Assembly (NCBI GenBank): GCA_029834535.1
Contig: JAQMWT010000583.1
Coordinates: 1-52,589, forward strand
Length of the DNA: 52,589 nt
Direction of reading: 5' to 3'
Source of the DNA: Chrysophaeum taylorii
Lineage: Eukaryota > Sar > Pelagophyceae > Pelagomonadales > Pelagomonadaceae
A program made the translations under genes and the position numbers. The notes under the pieces are model-generated. The model ran no database searches and was not told the DNA's origin. It saw only the letters and a list, made by a program, of their open reading frames with translations. This document shows, one piece after another, positions 1 through 10,857 of the stretch. Within the stretch, counting starts at the first letter, position 1. Every line of letters starts with the position of its first letter.

Positions 1-633
1 GGTATGTCGAAGCAGAGAATCAGGGCGAGCAAGTACGTTGGGGGCCTTGGCGCGCGACGTTGTCGGGGCAGTGATGCACCCGGTGAAAGCAATTAGCACG
101 TTCTTTGGCATTGAGATATTCGGTGGATCCGTGTGCGAGGGACTTACGAGGATGGATGAGCGGGAATGTGCCGTTTGCGCCGAACATCGAACTTGAGTTC
201 GGTGTCTAAGGCAGTGAAGGCGGTGCGTTGTCATCCTGGTGCGCAGCAGGTCACTTGGAGGTGCATCCTCATTATCACGAGTAGCGAGAGTATCTTCGTA
301 GGACGAAGATATATAGTTTAACGACATTTCGGTCAAGCAGCTGCTGGAAATAGACATCATAAAAGACTGTGCCAAAGACAGATCGGCAACGAGAGCAAGG
401 TGCTTGTACAGAGTACTGTATTACCCAACGAGCCGTATTGCATGAGCATGTCAGCAAAGGTCATGGCGTAGAGACAAGAGGAAGTTCCTGTTGTTTGGTG
501 TGGTTGTTAGCACGAATCAACTCCGGTCAGGTGGGGTAGCGTAATTTCCCGTTGCAGGGGTCAGTAAAATGATATTGGCATACCCTCGGACGGTGGGCAA
601 TGGAGCATGCATGGAGTGGATTTAGAGCCGAGT
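1..633 (-). pseudogene. methyltransferase tail, linker and start of integrase, left copia copy
   Basis: This segment aligns with 15330-16078 of the plus-strand copy. It holds the stretch after the methyltransferase, a copy of the 21-bp SLNY motif at 314-334, and then the beginning of the integrase zinc-binding region. Compared with the plus copy it has an extra G in the CACCGGG stretch near 77-83. That changes the frame in which the His pair of the integrase zinc finger is read. The rest of integrase and RT lies outside the window. Confidence 0.75.
314..334 (-). other. 21-bp SLNY motif, site B of left copy
   Basis: Read on the minus strand, GACCGAAATGTCGTTAAACTA is identical to the site at 15739-15759. 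It lies between the methyltransferase region and integrase. Confidence 0.8.
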
Positions 634-2341
634 TGCGGTCTTCCACGAAGGTACCCTATATGCGACTATGAGATTAGTGGTGATCTTCCAGAGCAAAATG
701 AGAATCCTTGTAGTCGAATGTTGTCGGTGGCCTTGCAGGTAAGGCAGCCAGGCATCTGAAAGAGCTGGACAAGAGCTTTTGTATGGCAGTGTCATAGGTG
801 GCAGCGGGCAACTTGGGGAAGGGCTTGGACTAACTAACTAACTTCAGACCTCTCCCGAGCATGGGAGCCAGGCCGGACCGGCAGGAGCCGGTACGGAATC
901 ACAGAGGAAAATCACGCAGTTGGGGCAGAGCGACGGACGTGTTGGTCCACGAACAATCGACCTGTCCGTCGCGTTCTGCCCAACCGAGCGAACCCCATCC
1001 CAGCGCGGACTTTCCGGGTGCTAACCGGCCAGCCCGGGAGGCGAGCAGGGCTTGGACTATCCACAAGTAACCCATAAACGGCTCCAAATATATGGACCCG
1101 TCGCGGTCGCGGGGAATGTCGGAAGCAGTGAACGTATACGTGCTTCCAAACACGTCAATAGAAGCATGATATTTGGTGGTGGCGTTCTCTATGGTGAGGT
1201 TGCCGTCGGAATGGTGGCCACCAGTTAAGAAGTAGGAGTTGTGTGATGTTGATGAGGTTGTAAGTAATAACCTGTGTGACGGTTGGTTAGTTTCGAAAAC
1301 GGTTATGTAATAGGACACAGGAGTGGGTGAGTTAGTATGTAAGCTTGCGAACACGTTATAGAGGATTGTAAAAATCTTGGCGTGTATAGGATGTGTTGCA
1401 TTGGGTAATGGCTCCATAGAGGAGCGTTTAAAGCACAACTGATATTAAGTACACTCGGGTTGAACATAGTGAGTACGTTGCTCGTGAGCCTGTTGTGAGT
1501 GAAGGCGAAGTAGTAACATATTGAGGGATTCAAGGTCAGCCATAGTAAGCTGAACAGAACCTGTGCGAGAGTAAGGTGCGAACGTTTTAGGAACGGGGAT
1601 ATATGGTGGATCGGGGAACACCCGGATCCAGTCTTTGGATACGTGTTTAGGTAGCCAAAGGCGCTTGGGGATAGCTTGTAGATCATCTACGATCTTTAGG
1701 AAGGGGCGTGGATGGAGGATAGGCCACGACAATATTTTAATTGGTCCAGTAGAATACCTGCGTGTGATGCATATCCATCTTTCTCTAGATTGGTAGTCGC
1801 CACAGAGGTAGGTCGGGAGCCTATCAACAACATCGACACAGTAATCAAGCGTTGCATGAATAAGATTGGCCACTGTGATGTGGTCTTGATGACAGTACTT
1901 ATGTGGATGCGTCATCTCAGCCAGTAGTACCAAGGGCTGGAATAACTTGATGACGGACAACATGCTGTCGAAAAGAGAATCGTCCAGCAGGCTGTGTAAG
2001 TCTTCTGTCTTATGCTGTTTTAGTAAATTCCTGTTGGTGCAGGGAGGAGTGATCTCAATTATATCACATAGAATGTGCGCCTTTCCTCTGGTGAGATTAG
2101 GGAAGATGGTTAATAAAGGCGGGGAGAGATTCAAATAATAATACAGTAGGAAACGGTGGCGTAACATACGAACAAGCGTATCATCAGACTCAACAACAAC
2201 TTTTACATTGATATTTAAGCCTAAGTCATTAGTGGCTTGAGACAGGAACGCCGGAGTTGACAAACCAGAACAAAGTAACATGACAGAGGGTTTGCGGAGA
2301 TTGGACTCTTGTGAGAGAAACACTGGGCGTGAAAGTAGTCA
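634..2341 (-). pseudogene. C5 cytosine DNA methyltransferase domain, left copia copy (broken)
   Basis: This follows the in-frame TGA-CTA at 2341-2336. Motifs of the C5 methyltransferase family can be read in order. Motif I (MLLCSGLSTPAF) lies near 2262-2286, and the acidic ribose contact (VVVESDD) follows. The catalytic PPC has its Cys codon at 2039-2041. The Glu of motif VI is in LLAEM, and motif VIII (QSRERW) is near 1780-1793. Motif IX is read as LTCKATDNIRLQGF at 702-743. Motif IX falls in the same frame as the upstream part once the retroposon at 833-1046 and one copy of its 13-bp target duplication are subtracted (227 bp). Damage includes a TAA at about 1440, a TGA in the motif IX approach, and indels near 2130-2160. 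Confidence 0.82.
833..1046 (-). mobile_element. Retroposon (SINE-like or 5'-truncated LINE) inserted in the left copia copy
   Basis: The 214-bp insertion is flanked by a perfect 13-bp target duplication, agggcttggacta, at 820-832 and 1047-1059. Read on the minus strand it ends with a small hairpin (CTCCCATGCTCGGGAG), then GAGGTCTGAA and a (GTTA)n tail, the usual 3' end of a target-primed retroposon. Related copies lie at 9251-9618 and 22403-22639. It interrupts the methyltransferase sequence. Whether the family is a SINE or only the 3' end of a LINE cannot be told from these copies. Confidence 0.85.
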
Positions 2342-2480
2342 AGTTAATGGCTGCGTATTTTGCTGAACAAACTTGTTCTGTTTCCGAAGATTGAGAACCA
2401 AAGGGCGAATCCACGGCGATCTGGTAAAACTCTTTGGAGTAGGTAGTTGTAGTATGCCAGTAGATCCCTGTTTCATGGTA

Positions 2481-5098
2481 TCACTTGAGGGGAAATGCGA
2501 GGGAACGAAGTTCGAGTTGCTTGTCGCGAGCGATGTTGTAAGTGAGACAAGGGAGAGCAGGTAAATTAGCTGCTATGTAGTGTATGGGGATACGTACATC
2601 TTTGTCTATGCGGCTCGTGACAGCGCTGAGCTTTGGCTCAGCTCGATCATTGAACACAGTGGTCAGGTTCGTCTGGTTCCACTCGAGCATGCTCAGGATA
2701 GCGAGATGTCGGTCATGCACTGGCTGAAGACATAAAGCGAAGTCGATCTTAACATAGCCAACTTGTGGATGATCTGGTAGGGGAACAACAATGTTACGTG
2801 TTAACATCATGTGTGAGGCACGTTGCTGTCCTGTGGCCGTTTGAATAACAATCGGCGCATATTTGGAGTCCAGTGGAATTATGTGATTGGGTATTGCAAA
2901 ATCGTAAGTGGACATCAATGAGATGGTAGCACAAGAGTCAAAATATAGAAAAGAACAATGTGGAGGGACACTGTTTACCTTCATGTAGTTGGTGAGGAAG
3001 GCGTTTTCCGAATGTGGGCAAGTAGTGGAGAGTCTGGCGGTAAAGAAGTTCTTCAGCAATAACAGATTCGTTCGAATAATGATCGGTTGAATAGGTGGTG
3101 ATGGCTCGTCAGCCTCATCAGCCATGCCGTGCTTTTCGTCAAATGACGATAGAGAGGTGTGATCAGCATCCCTTTTGGTTTCGGCTTGTGACGGTAGGTT
3201 GAGGGCAGATTGGACCTGTGAAGATAGCGAGGACAATAACGCTGGTGGTAAAGCCGAGATGGCAGAAGCCGTAAAGAGGTTAGGCACGGTATTGTAAGGA
3301 TTACCCTGTGTGTTTGTAGTAGGAGGCGTTGCCTTTGGGGTGGGAGCAGTAACAACAGTATGGTGTTGTGGCTCCACGTAGTTTAACGACTTTTCGGTCG
3401 AGGATAGATGAACGTCTACATCATAAATGATGTCTTCTGCAAACATGAGCTGTTCGTTTAGACGAAGTAAACTACTGTTGTCCTCAGTAGATGTTGTTGA
3501 CAGGATATCGGCTGATTGTAGCAAAGTCTCAAATAACTTGTTGATATTATGTTGTAGCTGAGCCGTCGTATCATTATCTGTCACATGCTTCGTGAGTTCG
3601 CTACACTGTTCTCGCAGGGTGTTTAAGGTGTGGTTTGTTCGATCTAATAATTTCATGTTAGACCGAGAGGACCTGTCAAAAGTGCGGGGGTAAATTGGAC
3701 GGTCATGGGACTGTTTGGCAGTTTTCTTGGTGACGTAAGAATCACCAGGACGATAATACGATAAATCGCTGCGAGAGAAAGGCAGGCGAGCATCATTAGA
3801 GTTACGCAAGCGTCTAGCATTAAACGTGGAAGATGTACCAGGTTGGGACGAAGTGATGAAGGCGAGTGTGTTAGCAGTTTGAGTCAGACTTTTGTCCGAT
3901 GAGTCCAAAGTATGTGTAAGGAGTAACTTTGGCTTTGGTTGAGATGATAAACCTTCGACATAGGGTTGCCAAGAAACAGGGCGTTCTAAGCGTCTTTTGT
4001 TCGACCCATTTGATACTACATTGTATAGGTCTAATGCGTATTCTAAAATGTAGCTAGGGTTGGTAGGGTGACACAATCGTTCAGCTTCTGGCACAGGCCG
4101 AGATGAAGATCGGGTTTCATACATATAACACCAATCTACCCAACCACGATCGTAACGATTGTTGCTGGTATTATCGGCATAATGCCGATGTATCTCTTCA
4201 TAGATTTTTCTACAAAGAGTGCCAAAGTCGAATTGAAGGTCAGTCTCTTCCTGGTTAAGTTGGTAAGAGATTTGCCTAAATGCTAGGACAGCTTCGATAA
4301 ATACATGGACATACCAGTTAGGATTATAAACAACAGAGTTAAATTGCTGTTTCAAATAGGACACATCAGTAGTCGTAACAGACTCGTAGTGACTAAAGGC
4401 GATGAGCATAATGGCTCGAGCCTTGTTGGGTAAATAACTTTTGTCATATACCTCATTGATGGCGGGCCAGGCCGCAAGTGCTGGTTTTCCAACACTTTCA
4501 AGATTGAAGTAAGTATGCAAGAATGTAGCATACGTGTTCTGATAAGTGTGCCAGTCAGCAGCAGTTAACGAAAACATAGTAACAGGGGCACGAACACGGG
4601 TGTCGAAAGCTAATGCCTTCGGGTGCGCGCGATTTAAGATTCGTTCCTCTTCTAAGAAACGAGCGTTGATTTCAGGACGTAATGCCTTGACTTCATAGTC
4701 GTAACAGACGGTAGTTAGCTGAGCTACTTCTGCATCAGGTAAGTGGGGGAAAGCTTCGTTGGTGAAATGCCATTCCTGATACTCAGGGGGTAACTCATCA
4801 ACAGCTAAACGGAGATCAGCAGCCCTATCGGTCTTCCATTCCAGGAAAACGCGATCGAGAATTTGATTCCGGAGGATTTCGTAGTCCTTGCATGGCCGAG
4901 TATATGCTTCATACGAGTCGTACTCGAGGAAAGCATCGGCATGACTGGACCGTAACACTTGATTTGCAAGGATACCTTGCGAGTCTGAAGCTGAAATCGA
5001 TTTCCATCGTTAAGAAACTCAACTACAGGAGCTTCGAGCTTCAATATATCCGCACCTGTGATCGCCTTGGGTGCGGCTCGTGCTGCGTGTTCTGCCAT
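2481..5098 (-). pseudogene. gag-protease, left copia copy (broken)
   Basis: This is the structural protein fused to the aspartic protease. The probable start is the ATG at 5098. A 14-base deletion near 4960, relative to the other copy, breaks the frame, and from 4958 an 825-codon frame stays open. The gag part has no recognisable CCHC knuckle. It ends in a Ser-Leu-Asn-Tyr motif (3379-3399), and the protease follows with its active-site Asp in the string FDSCATISLMS, where copia proteases normally have DSG or DTG. A TGA at 2481-2483 replaces a CGA of the other copy. Two single-base deletions then follow, so the frame is lost before the methyltransferase part. Confidence 0.85.
3379..3399 (-). 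other. 21-bp SLNY motif, site A of left copy
   Basis: GACCGAAAAGTCGTTAAACTA on the minus strand is identical to 13090-13110 of the other copy. It sits between gag and protease. Confidence 0.8.
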
Positions 5099-5627
5099 AG
5101 CAGTTGACGGGAAACCGGTGGGTTCAGTCACGCAGTTGACACTGTCTAGACATTCCAAGGGGGTCTGTCTATCGGTGTCTATGTACACTCATCGATTTTT
5201 CGATGGAAAATGTGTCTATATGACGACTGTGCAAGCTGTGAGTCCAGAGTAGTGTCGCTAAGCGTAGTCAGTCAGGCAGCTGGTTAGTTTTGGTGCTCTC
5301 AAGGAGCTTGTTAAGTGCATTGCCATGGAATGTACGAGTGGACGTACCCAAAATATTCCATAACATGTGTGCAAGAGTACAGGTTAGCCAGTTACACACA
5401 CATCAACATTGACATGACACTACGATACTATGTATGAACAGGTGTACACAAGGTTACACGATCACGTGTGCAAAAAATGTATTATATACAGCCCAATAGT
5501 AATGGCGTTGTATTTACAAGTGTGTTTACGTGTCGAGGCTGAGCCGGCGCGGTAACGGCCCAATACCCATAGGTTACGTGCACGTTTTAACACATGGTTT
5601 CTCAGGGACCCGCCTGGGCCCATAACC

Positions 5628-5944
5628 TGCAGAGCATTAGCAAGCAGTGGTAAGTCACCTGGGAAACCATCCCGTCTCATCGTGAACGTCTGGAAGTATT
5701 TAATTCGGGGAATGAAAAAAAGGTATGTTCCCTATATCCTCAGAACACGACAGGCGGCATCTAGAACTACACGAAAAAGGTAAAGTGTATAGTGCTACAT
5801 ACCTCGGGACGCGCTAGACCATGATGATGAGCGTAGGCACAAATCAGAGGACTATTTGATTGTGTAGAAAGGAAGAAGAAGGGTAAGGAAGAGATCACGT
5901 TCTCAACGGACGGATAAGGGTAAGAGGCAGGAGATTTCTCTGCA
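5628..5944 (-). repeat. 5' LTR of left copia copy
   Basis: The LTR is 317 bp and is bounded by the 7-bp inverted repeat TGCAGAG...CTCTGCA, the same ends as the LTRs of the plus-strand copy. It aligns along its whole length with 10545-10857. The partner 3' LTR lies outside the window, so its age and target duplication cannot be judged here. Confidence 0.9.
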
Positions 5945-6363
5945 GTCAGTAATCAAGTCGCGGAGAGTCTCCGCGACGCGCGGCGACAGGCGTCAATTCT
6001 ACCCCGGCGCCCCTCGTCTGAAGAAACGCGTTGTGATTCTGATCCTGCGCGCCAGGGCGTAGGGACTACTACTAGCCTACGCCTCAAGCACTGGGCTCGT
6101 TTCCCAAGGCTCAAGACGAAGGAGATGGGGAAAATGACATAACTCTGCGCTAGCAGCAGCACAAGAGTACGATTCACGAAGCTCTCGTTCTACCCACCAA
6201 ATATCAGTATCGTTTCATTAGCATTAAAGGTGACCGCCGGGATCCGAGATGAAATGCGCACCATGAGAGGAGGGGACCAAGAAGAAATCACGAGCGGCGT
6301 CGAGACGCGATTCCGATGTGCGTTCTCGCGCGACTGGGTAAGTTGTTTTCAGCGCAACAAAAT
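5945..6363. other. Gene-poor spacer
   Basis: No coding region was recognised. A short GC-rich inverted repeat (cgcggagagtctccgcg) lies at about 5958-5974. The segment joins the end of the left copia LTR to the 3' end of the gene at 6364-7857. Confidence 0.5.
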
Positions 6364-7857
6364 TTAGGAGGAAGGCGGTGCTGCAGGGGATGAAGTGTCG
6401 GCTCCGGAATTTTTCTTGCGGGAAAACATCTTGAAGGTCTTGCGTTTTTTAGCAGCTTCTTGGGGAGGATGGTCCTCCTCGTCGCGATGGTCTTCCGATT
6501 CTTCGTGGCTACTACCCTCGTGGCCCTTGCCGAAGACGGTGCTCTTGGCGCCAGCGCCGGCGGCGACGACCCCACCACCCACCGACTTCCCGGCGTTGAC
6601 GACGCCGCCGCCGACGGAAGCCACGCCGCCCACGACGCCGCCACCCACGGACTTGCCGGCGTTCTTGAAGCCGGACGCCACCCCCGAGATGCTGCCGCTG
6701 GTAAGGCCCTTCATGATATCCTTTCCTCCTTGGGCAACCCCGCCCACGACCTTGCCGCCGCCACCAACGACGCCGCCGAGAACGTCCCGGGCCGCGCCGG
6801 TGCCGCCCTTGACGATGGATCCTCCCGGAACGTAGCCGGCAATCTTGTCGACGCCGTCGAAGGCCTTGCCCGCGACGCCAGTGGCGAGGCCCCCTGCGCT
6901 GTTGAAGGCGCCGCTGACGAGATCGAGAGAGGAATTGGCGATCGTCCGCAGCACGATGCCGTTGAGCCACTTGATGAGGCTCACCTTGCTCTGGAAGACC
7001 TTGATGTCGACGGTTTCGTCGTCCAAGACGATGGCGGGAACGATTGGCCGGACGCCGAGGGCGCCCGCGGCCTTGACCTCGATGGCCGACTTCTTGATGC
7101 GGCACACGAGACCGAACCGAGACTCGCCTCCCGGGGCGGCTGCCGGCGCCTGCTGGGGTTGCTCCTCCTTGTCCGGCGGCGGCGGCGTCCCGGGCTCTTC
7201 TTCTTCTCCGGCGAGTTCCGTTAGGAGACGATTCAAATTCGTATCTTTGAACTTCATGTCGTAGGTGATCAGATTGACGTCGAGCTTCTCGAGCACGACT
7301 TCGAGATCCACGGCCGTCAGCTGCTGTTTGGGCGTCTTGGCCAACTTGGCCGTGAGCCTCAAATTGTCGAGGCTCACGATATCCTCGGGATCTCCCTCGG
7401 GCCGCAGCCCAAAGTTCGACACGCACACCTCGCACTGCTTGTTAGCCACCTTGCCGTCGATCTTCAACTTCTTCAGGACGCACTTCTTTTCCTTGAGCTT
7501 GTCGACCGCGACGTCGACGATCTGCTCTCGAAACATCCAGGCGTTCCCGAGAACGCAGGCGACAGGTGCGACCACGTGTCGCACGATACCCATGATGATC
7601 AACGCGATACCCAACCACACGCGCCACGCGAGCACCACCCAAAACACCATGTGAAGCAAGAAGAAGACGAGCTTAAACACGCTCACCACGCTCAGCAGCA
7701 GCGTCACGGCCGTGAACGCGAGCCACCGCGGATCCTTTTCCATCACGGCGGCCTTGAGCTTCGCCACCATCGTCTCCTCGCCTTCTTTCGCCTCCTTCGT
7801 CTCCTCCACCTTCGCCGGCGACTCCTTGCCCATTTCCTTGTGTTGGCTTTTCGGCAT
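6364..7857 (-). CDS. Membrane-anchored protein with Gly/Val-rich tail, unknown function
   Basis: The likely product is 497 residues from the ATG at 7857. The frame is open further upstream, but that stretch is not coding-like. Residues 1-40 are charged. About residues 45-105 hold two or three hydrophobic segments, separated by few charges, that would anchor it in a membrane. Residues 110-330 are mixed alpha/beta with two basic, strand-rich blocks divided by a Glu/Pro-rich linker. The alternation is reminiscent of AsmA/VPS13-like lipid-transfer proteins, but I would not claim homology. About residues 335-450 are a Gly/Val/Ser repeat region (GGGVVGGVASVGG type) that could form an amphipathic, lipid-facing surface. 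The tail is charged. This is the only host gene between the two inverted copia copies. Confidence 0.7.
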   Translation of the reverse strand: MPKSQHKEMGKESPAKVEETKEAKEGEETMVAKLKAAVMEKDPRWLAFTAVTLLLSVVSVFKLVFFLLHMVFWVVLAWRVWLGIALIIMGIVRHVVAPVACVLGNAWMFREQIVDVAVDKLKEKKCVLKKLKIDGKVANKQCEVCVSNFGLRPEGDPEDIVSLDNLRLTAKLAKTPKQQLTAVDLEVVLEKLDVNLITYDMKFKDTNLNRLLTELAGEEEEPGTPPPPDKEEQPQQAPAAAPGGESRFGLVCRIKKSAIEVKAAGALGVRPIVPAIVLDDETVDIKVFQSKVSLIKWLNGIVLRTIANSSLDLVSGAFNSAGGLATGVAGKAFDGVDKIAGYVPGGSIVKGGTGAARDVLGGVVGGGGKVVGGVAQGGKDIMKGLTSGSISGVASGFKNAGKSVGGGVVGGVASVGGGVVNAGKSVGGGVVAAGAGAKSTVFGKGHEGSSHEESEDHRDEEDHPPQEAAKKRKTFKMFSRKKNSGADTSSPAAPPSS

Positions 7858-8047
7858 AAAAAGAGCCTGGTCTGACCTTGATAAGGATAACGTTCTATCA
7901 CACCCTTCAAGCCCTTGGCAATATAAGAAACTGGCTTTCTGGGAATTCCATCTCGAAAACGAGGAAAGACATGACATACGATGACCCGTTAAAAAAGAAA
8001 ACCTACCGTTAATTTTTAGAATTCATTCGGTCGAAGAGCAAGGGGGT

Positions 8048-8131
8048 AATGTACTTAAATCCATCCCCTCGATGTGTGTAAATGTCGACTGCTAAGAGGC
8101 CCCTCGATGTACTTAAATCCATCCCCTCGGT
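8048..8131 (-). repeat. Tiny non-LTR retrotransposon 3' tail between short direct repeats
   Basis: The string atgtacttaaatccatcccctcg occurs at 8048-8070 and again at 8109-8131. Between the copies is aaatgtcgactgctaagagg, the reverse complement of the 3' end of the non-LTR family at 35591-36641. This looks like a severely 5'-truncated insertion with a 23-bp or longer target duplication. Confidence 0.55.
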
Positions 8132-9173
8132 TGAAGCGCCGGTTCTTTCAAAAAATTAAATTAGTGTCGACTTGCTGTGCGCGAGAGCTCTGTGAGTCGG
8201 CGTCTCACCAACCCGCGACTCCTTCGCGTTAAAACAACAACAACAACGGGGCAATCGATCGTCAGCGCGTGATTGAGAGTGCTGCGCCGCCAGGGTTGTT
8301 GTTATTGTTGTTGTTGTTGTTGTACATATTTGAGGCGCTCGCACGCGCCACAAGTCGTCGACGTCTTTCAAGACGATGTTGGTAATGGACAACGAGCAAA
8401 AGTCAGCAGTACGCACGTGCATCTGCGCTGCGTGGGCTCCTCCTTATGGCTGGCATAACCTCGATCCAGTCTAAGCTGATCCGCTCGAGATGCACCGTCT
8501 GTTTCTCGCCAGAAAGAAAACTCGTGGACGGGGGCGGCGTCCGCGCAGGGCCTGCGGACTTTTCTCTTTTGTGTGCGCGCGTTGGCGTCCACAGTACTGC
8601 AGGCGCCGACGGCAGAAGCCGACAGGCCGCGGAAGAGAGCGCATCCGTGGACAGCGGTGGGCCTACTAAAGACGCAGACATTCTCCCATAAGCTTCCTTC
8701 GCATGTTACGGCGGCTTGCACCACGAGTCGGCGGAAGATTTCGTCGGCCCCGACAACGAATCGTCTCTCTGCCCTATCGAATCTCTTAAATCGCGGTGCG
8801 TGAAAAGAGTGGGGTGTCGACGACGACGAAAGAGACCGGCTGGCATCGTATACTTTGCCGAAATTGAATCTCTACTCGCATACGGACACGAGACATCTTC
8901 GCCATGGACGTGTCTGCCGAAAAGCTGAGACATCTTCAACTCCGATAGGCTGGCTTGAACGCTCGGATGAGGCGGGCGAAGCCCGCTACCGCAGGATAAA
9001 ACGAGCACGCCAGCGCTCGCAACCACAACAAGTCCGCATGACACCTAGGGCCCACGGGTGGCATGTACGAAGGTCTCGAGGCGGCTAGCCATCAACCTCG
9101 AAGGAGTTGTCATCATCGCTGACATTGCTGGGTTGGGAAAACGACGAGGGATGCGAGGAAGAAGGAAGAAAAG
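8132..9173. other. About 1 kb without a supported gene
   Basis: Many short overlapping frames exist on both strands, but none shows a recognisable domain or coding-like composition. The region contains inverted trinucleotide tracts, (AAC)n near 8231-8246 and (GTT)n near 8295-8322, that could pair into a hairpin. Confidence 0.5.
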
Positions 9174-9695
9174 GACGTAGACGAGAGGCCCAACCTCGAT
9201 TCCCGCGTGAAGACGAGTGCGAAGCGTGAGAATATGACGACGTGTAGATAACTAACTAACTAACTTCAGACCTCTCCCGAGCATGGGAGCCAGGCCGGAC
9301 CGACAGGAGCCAGTCCGGAATCACGGGCCTGTAGACGAGGGGCGCCGGAAGGTGGGTCGGCGGAGAGTGATCATCAAGCTTGTCGCCATGCGACGAGGAG
9401 ACCGCGATGTGACTGACAACCAACTCGTCGATAACCTTCCGTCTGCGCCCCCCGGCCATACCCCGTCCCACTGCGAACGTTCCAGCTGCCAACCGGCCCG
9501 CCCGAGAGGCGAATAGGTGCCAACCTACGCCGGGAGGGCGGATGCCCTCGCAAGGCTCAGGATTCATGAGGCACCGTCCTCCATCGCAACCATGCGGTCG
9601 GCGATCAGGGAAAAAAAAGACGTAGACGAGAGGCCCAACCTCGATTCCCGTGTGAAGACGAGTGCGAAGCGCGAGAATATGACGACGCGTAGATA
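9174..9695 (-). mobile_element. Retroposon copy 2 with 77-bp flanking direct repeats
   Basis: 9174-9250 and 9619-9695 are a 77-bp direct repeat with about three mismatches. The 368 bp between them hold a member of the retroposon family at 833-1046: on the minus strand it ends in the same hairpin, GAGGTCTGAA and (GTTA)n tail. A run of eight A bases touches the right-hand repeat. The simplest reading is an insertion with an unusually long target duplication. A frame at 9256-9804 crosses both repeat and insertion and is not a gene. Confidence 0.7.
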
Positions 9696-10477
9696 GTGTT
9701 GCAATAGCACGCGGAATCGTGTTCCCCAAGGTTGCGGCTGAGACGAGGCAGCTAACAGCATGCACACCAGGCGACGCTGGTTGACGACCTCGATTGTGCA
9801 GCAAAAACAGAGCCTGACGTCGTGACCCTCGACGATAATTACCGGTGCCTCGATGTCCTCGCAGCAGCGCGACTCGAGTTTGGTTAGATGCGGCGCGACT
9901 CCAGAGCGAGATCGATTATCTCGACAACACCTGGGAACAGGTCGGCTCAGAGGCCGTATCGCATCCTGCGCAGAAGTTTCCGCTAACCGTCTTCCCGTAA
10001 GAGCCGCGCTCCTCGACGGCAATGTTTACGATCACTGTGGAAATGTTTCAAACAAACGACTCGAAATTCCGTTGAGCAGTCAAAGTTGCGAATGCAATCG
10101 TGTACAAGTCTGACCGCCGCTCTGTGGACCTGGGGTTCTAACTTGCTTGGTTGCCGGATCGTCGGGGCGCTCGCTTGGTCGCCGTTATGGTCTAGCTTGG
10201 GCACTTGCCGACGGCGCTTTTTCGACTAGCGCAACCTCACACTGCGTCCTGTGCTTCGGTGGCGATTAAAAGGGCGCGGCTGTGCGCGGAGTCGGGGAAG
10301 ACGAGCTGGTCCAATCAAGCCAAAACCATGTGGCAATTTTATGATTGATTTGATTTTTGAGTTGACTATGCATTGGCATATATTATCACGCTATCGGTGT
10401 GTCGTGCGGTGCCGTCGCATGACGCAGAGAACTGCTTGAGCATCTGCTCTAGTGCCTGGCTTGTGAAACGCTGGATA
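9696..10477. other. Spacer without a supported gene
   Basis: No recognisable coding region, RNA gene or repeat was found here apart from the left member of the 58-bp repeat that begins at 10478. Confidence 0.5.
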
Positions 10478-10535
10478 GGATTTAGTGAAGGATGAGGAAT
10501 TCGAACATGTTTACATTCATCCAAGTGAGTATGTT
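10478..10535 (+). repeat. Left member of 58-bp direct repeat flanking the copia element
   Basis: This matches 22340-22397 at 55 of 58 positions. It ends 9 bases before the 5' LTR, while the right member starts exactly at the base after the 3' LTR. Confidence 0.85.
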
Positions 10536-10544
10536 TCGAACGTG

Positions 10545-10857
10545 TGCAGAGAAATCTGCTGCCTCTTACCCTTATCCGTCCGTTGAGAACGTGATCTCTT
10601 CCTTACCCTTCTTCTTCCCTTCTACACAATCAAATAGTCCTCTGATTTGTGCCTACGCTCATCATCATGGTCTAGCGCGTCCCGAGGTATGTAGCACTAT
10701 ACACTTAACCTTTCTCGTGTAGTTCTAGATGCCGCCTGTCGTGTTCTGAGGATATAGGGAACATAACCTTCATTCCCCGAATTAACCTTTCCAGACGTTC
10801 ACGATGAGACGGGATGGTTTCCCAGGTGACTTACCACTGCTTGCTAAATGCTCTGCA
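10545..10857 (+). repeat. 5' LTR
   Basis: The LTR is 313 bp and starts TGCAGAG and ends CTCTGCA. It contains the putative promoter and polyadenylation region, but I cannot point to a certain TATA box. Confidence 0.92.

Larger units (their letters stand above)
1..5944 (-). mobile_element. Ty1/copia-type LTR retrotransposon, left copy (cut by window edge)
   Basis: This is the minus-strand copy of the family that is seen end to end at 10545-22339. It starts at its 5' LTR (5628-5944) and runs leftward through gag, protease, methyltransferase and the very start of integrase before leaving the window at base 1. It matches the plus-strand copy in order along its whole length. It keeps about 300 bases of the methyltransferase region (634-831 and 1060-1165) that the other copy has lost. 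It is broken by a 14-base deletion near 4960, stop codons, several single-base deletions around 2350-2480, and a retroposon insertion at 833-1046. Its base composition is less GC-rich than the neighbouring host genes. Confidence 0.93.

Noticed and set aside
899..1438. 179-codon minus-strand frame
   Set aside because: It is part of the decayed methyltransferase that ends inside the inserted retroposon. It is covered by those entries.
6460..7435. Long plus- and minus-strand frames in the 6364-7857 gene (254 and 307 codons)
   Set aside because: They are shadow frames of the GC-rich gene, with Arg/Gly/Ala-heavy, low-complexity translations.
9256..9804. 182-codon minus-strand frame
   Set aside because: It runs through the retroposon copy, one 77-bp flanking repeat and beyond, so it is a chimera of repeat sequences rather than a gene.
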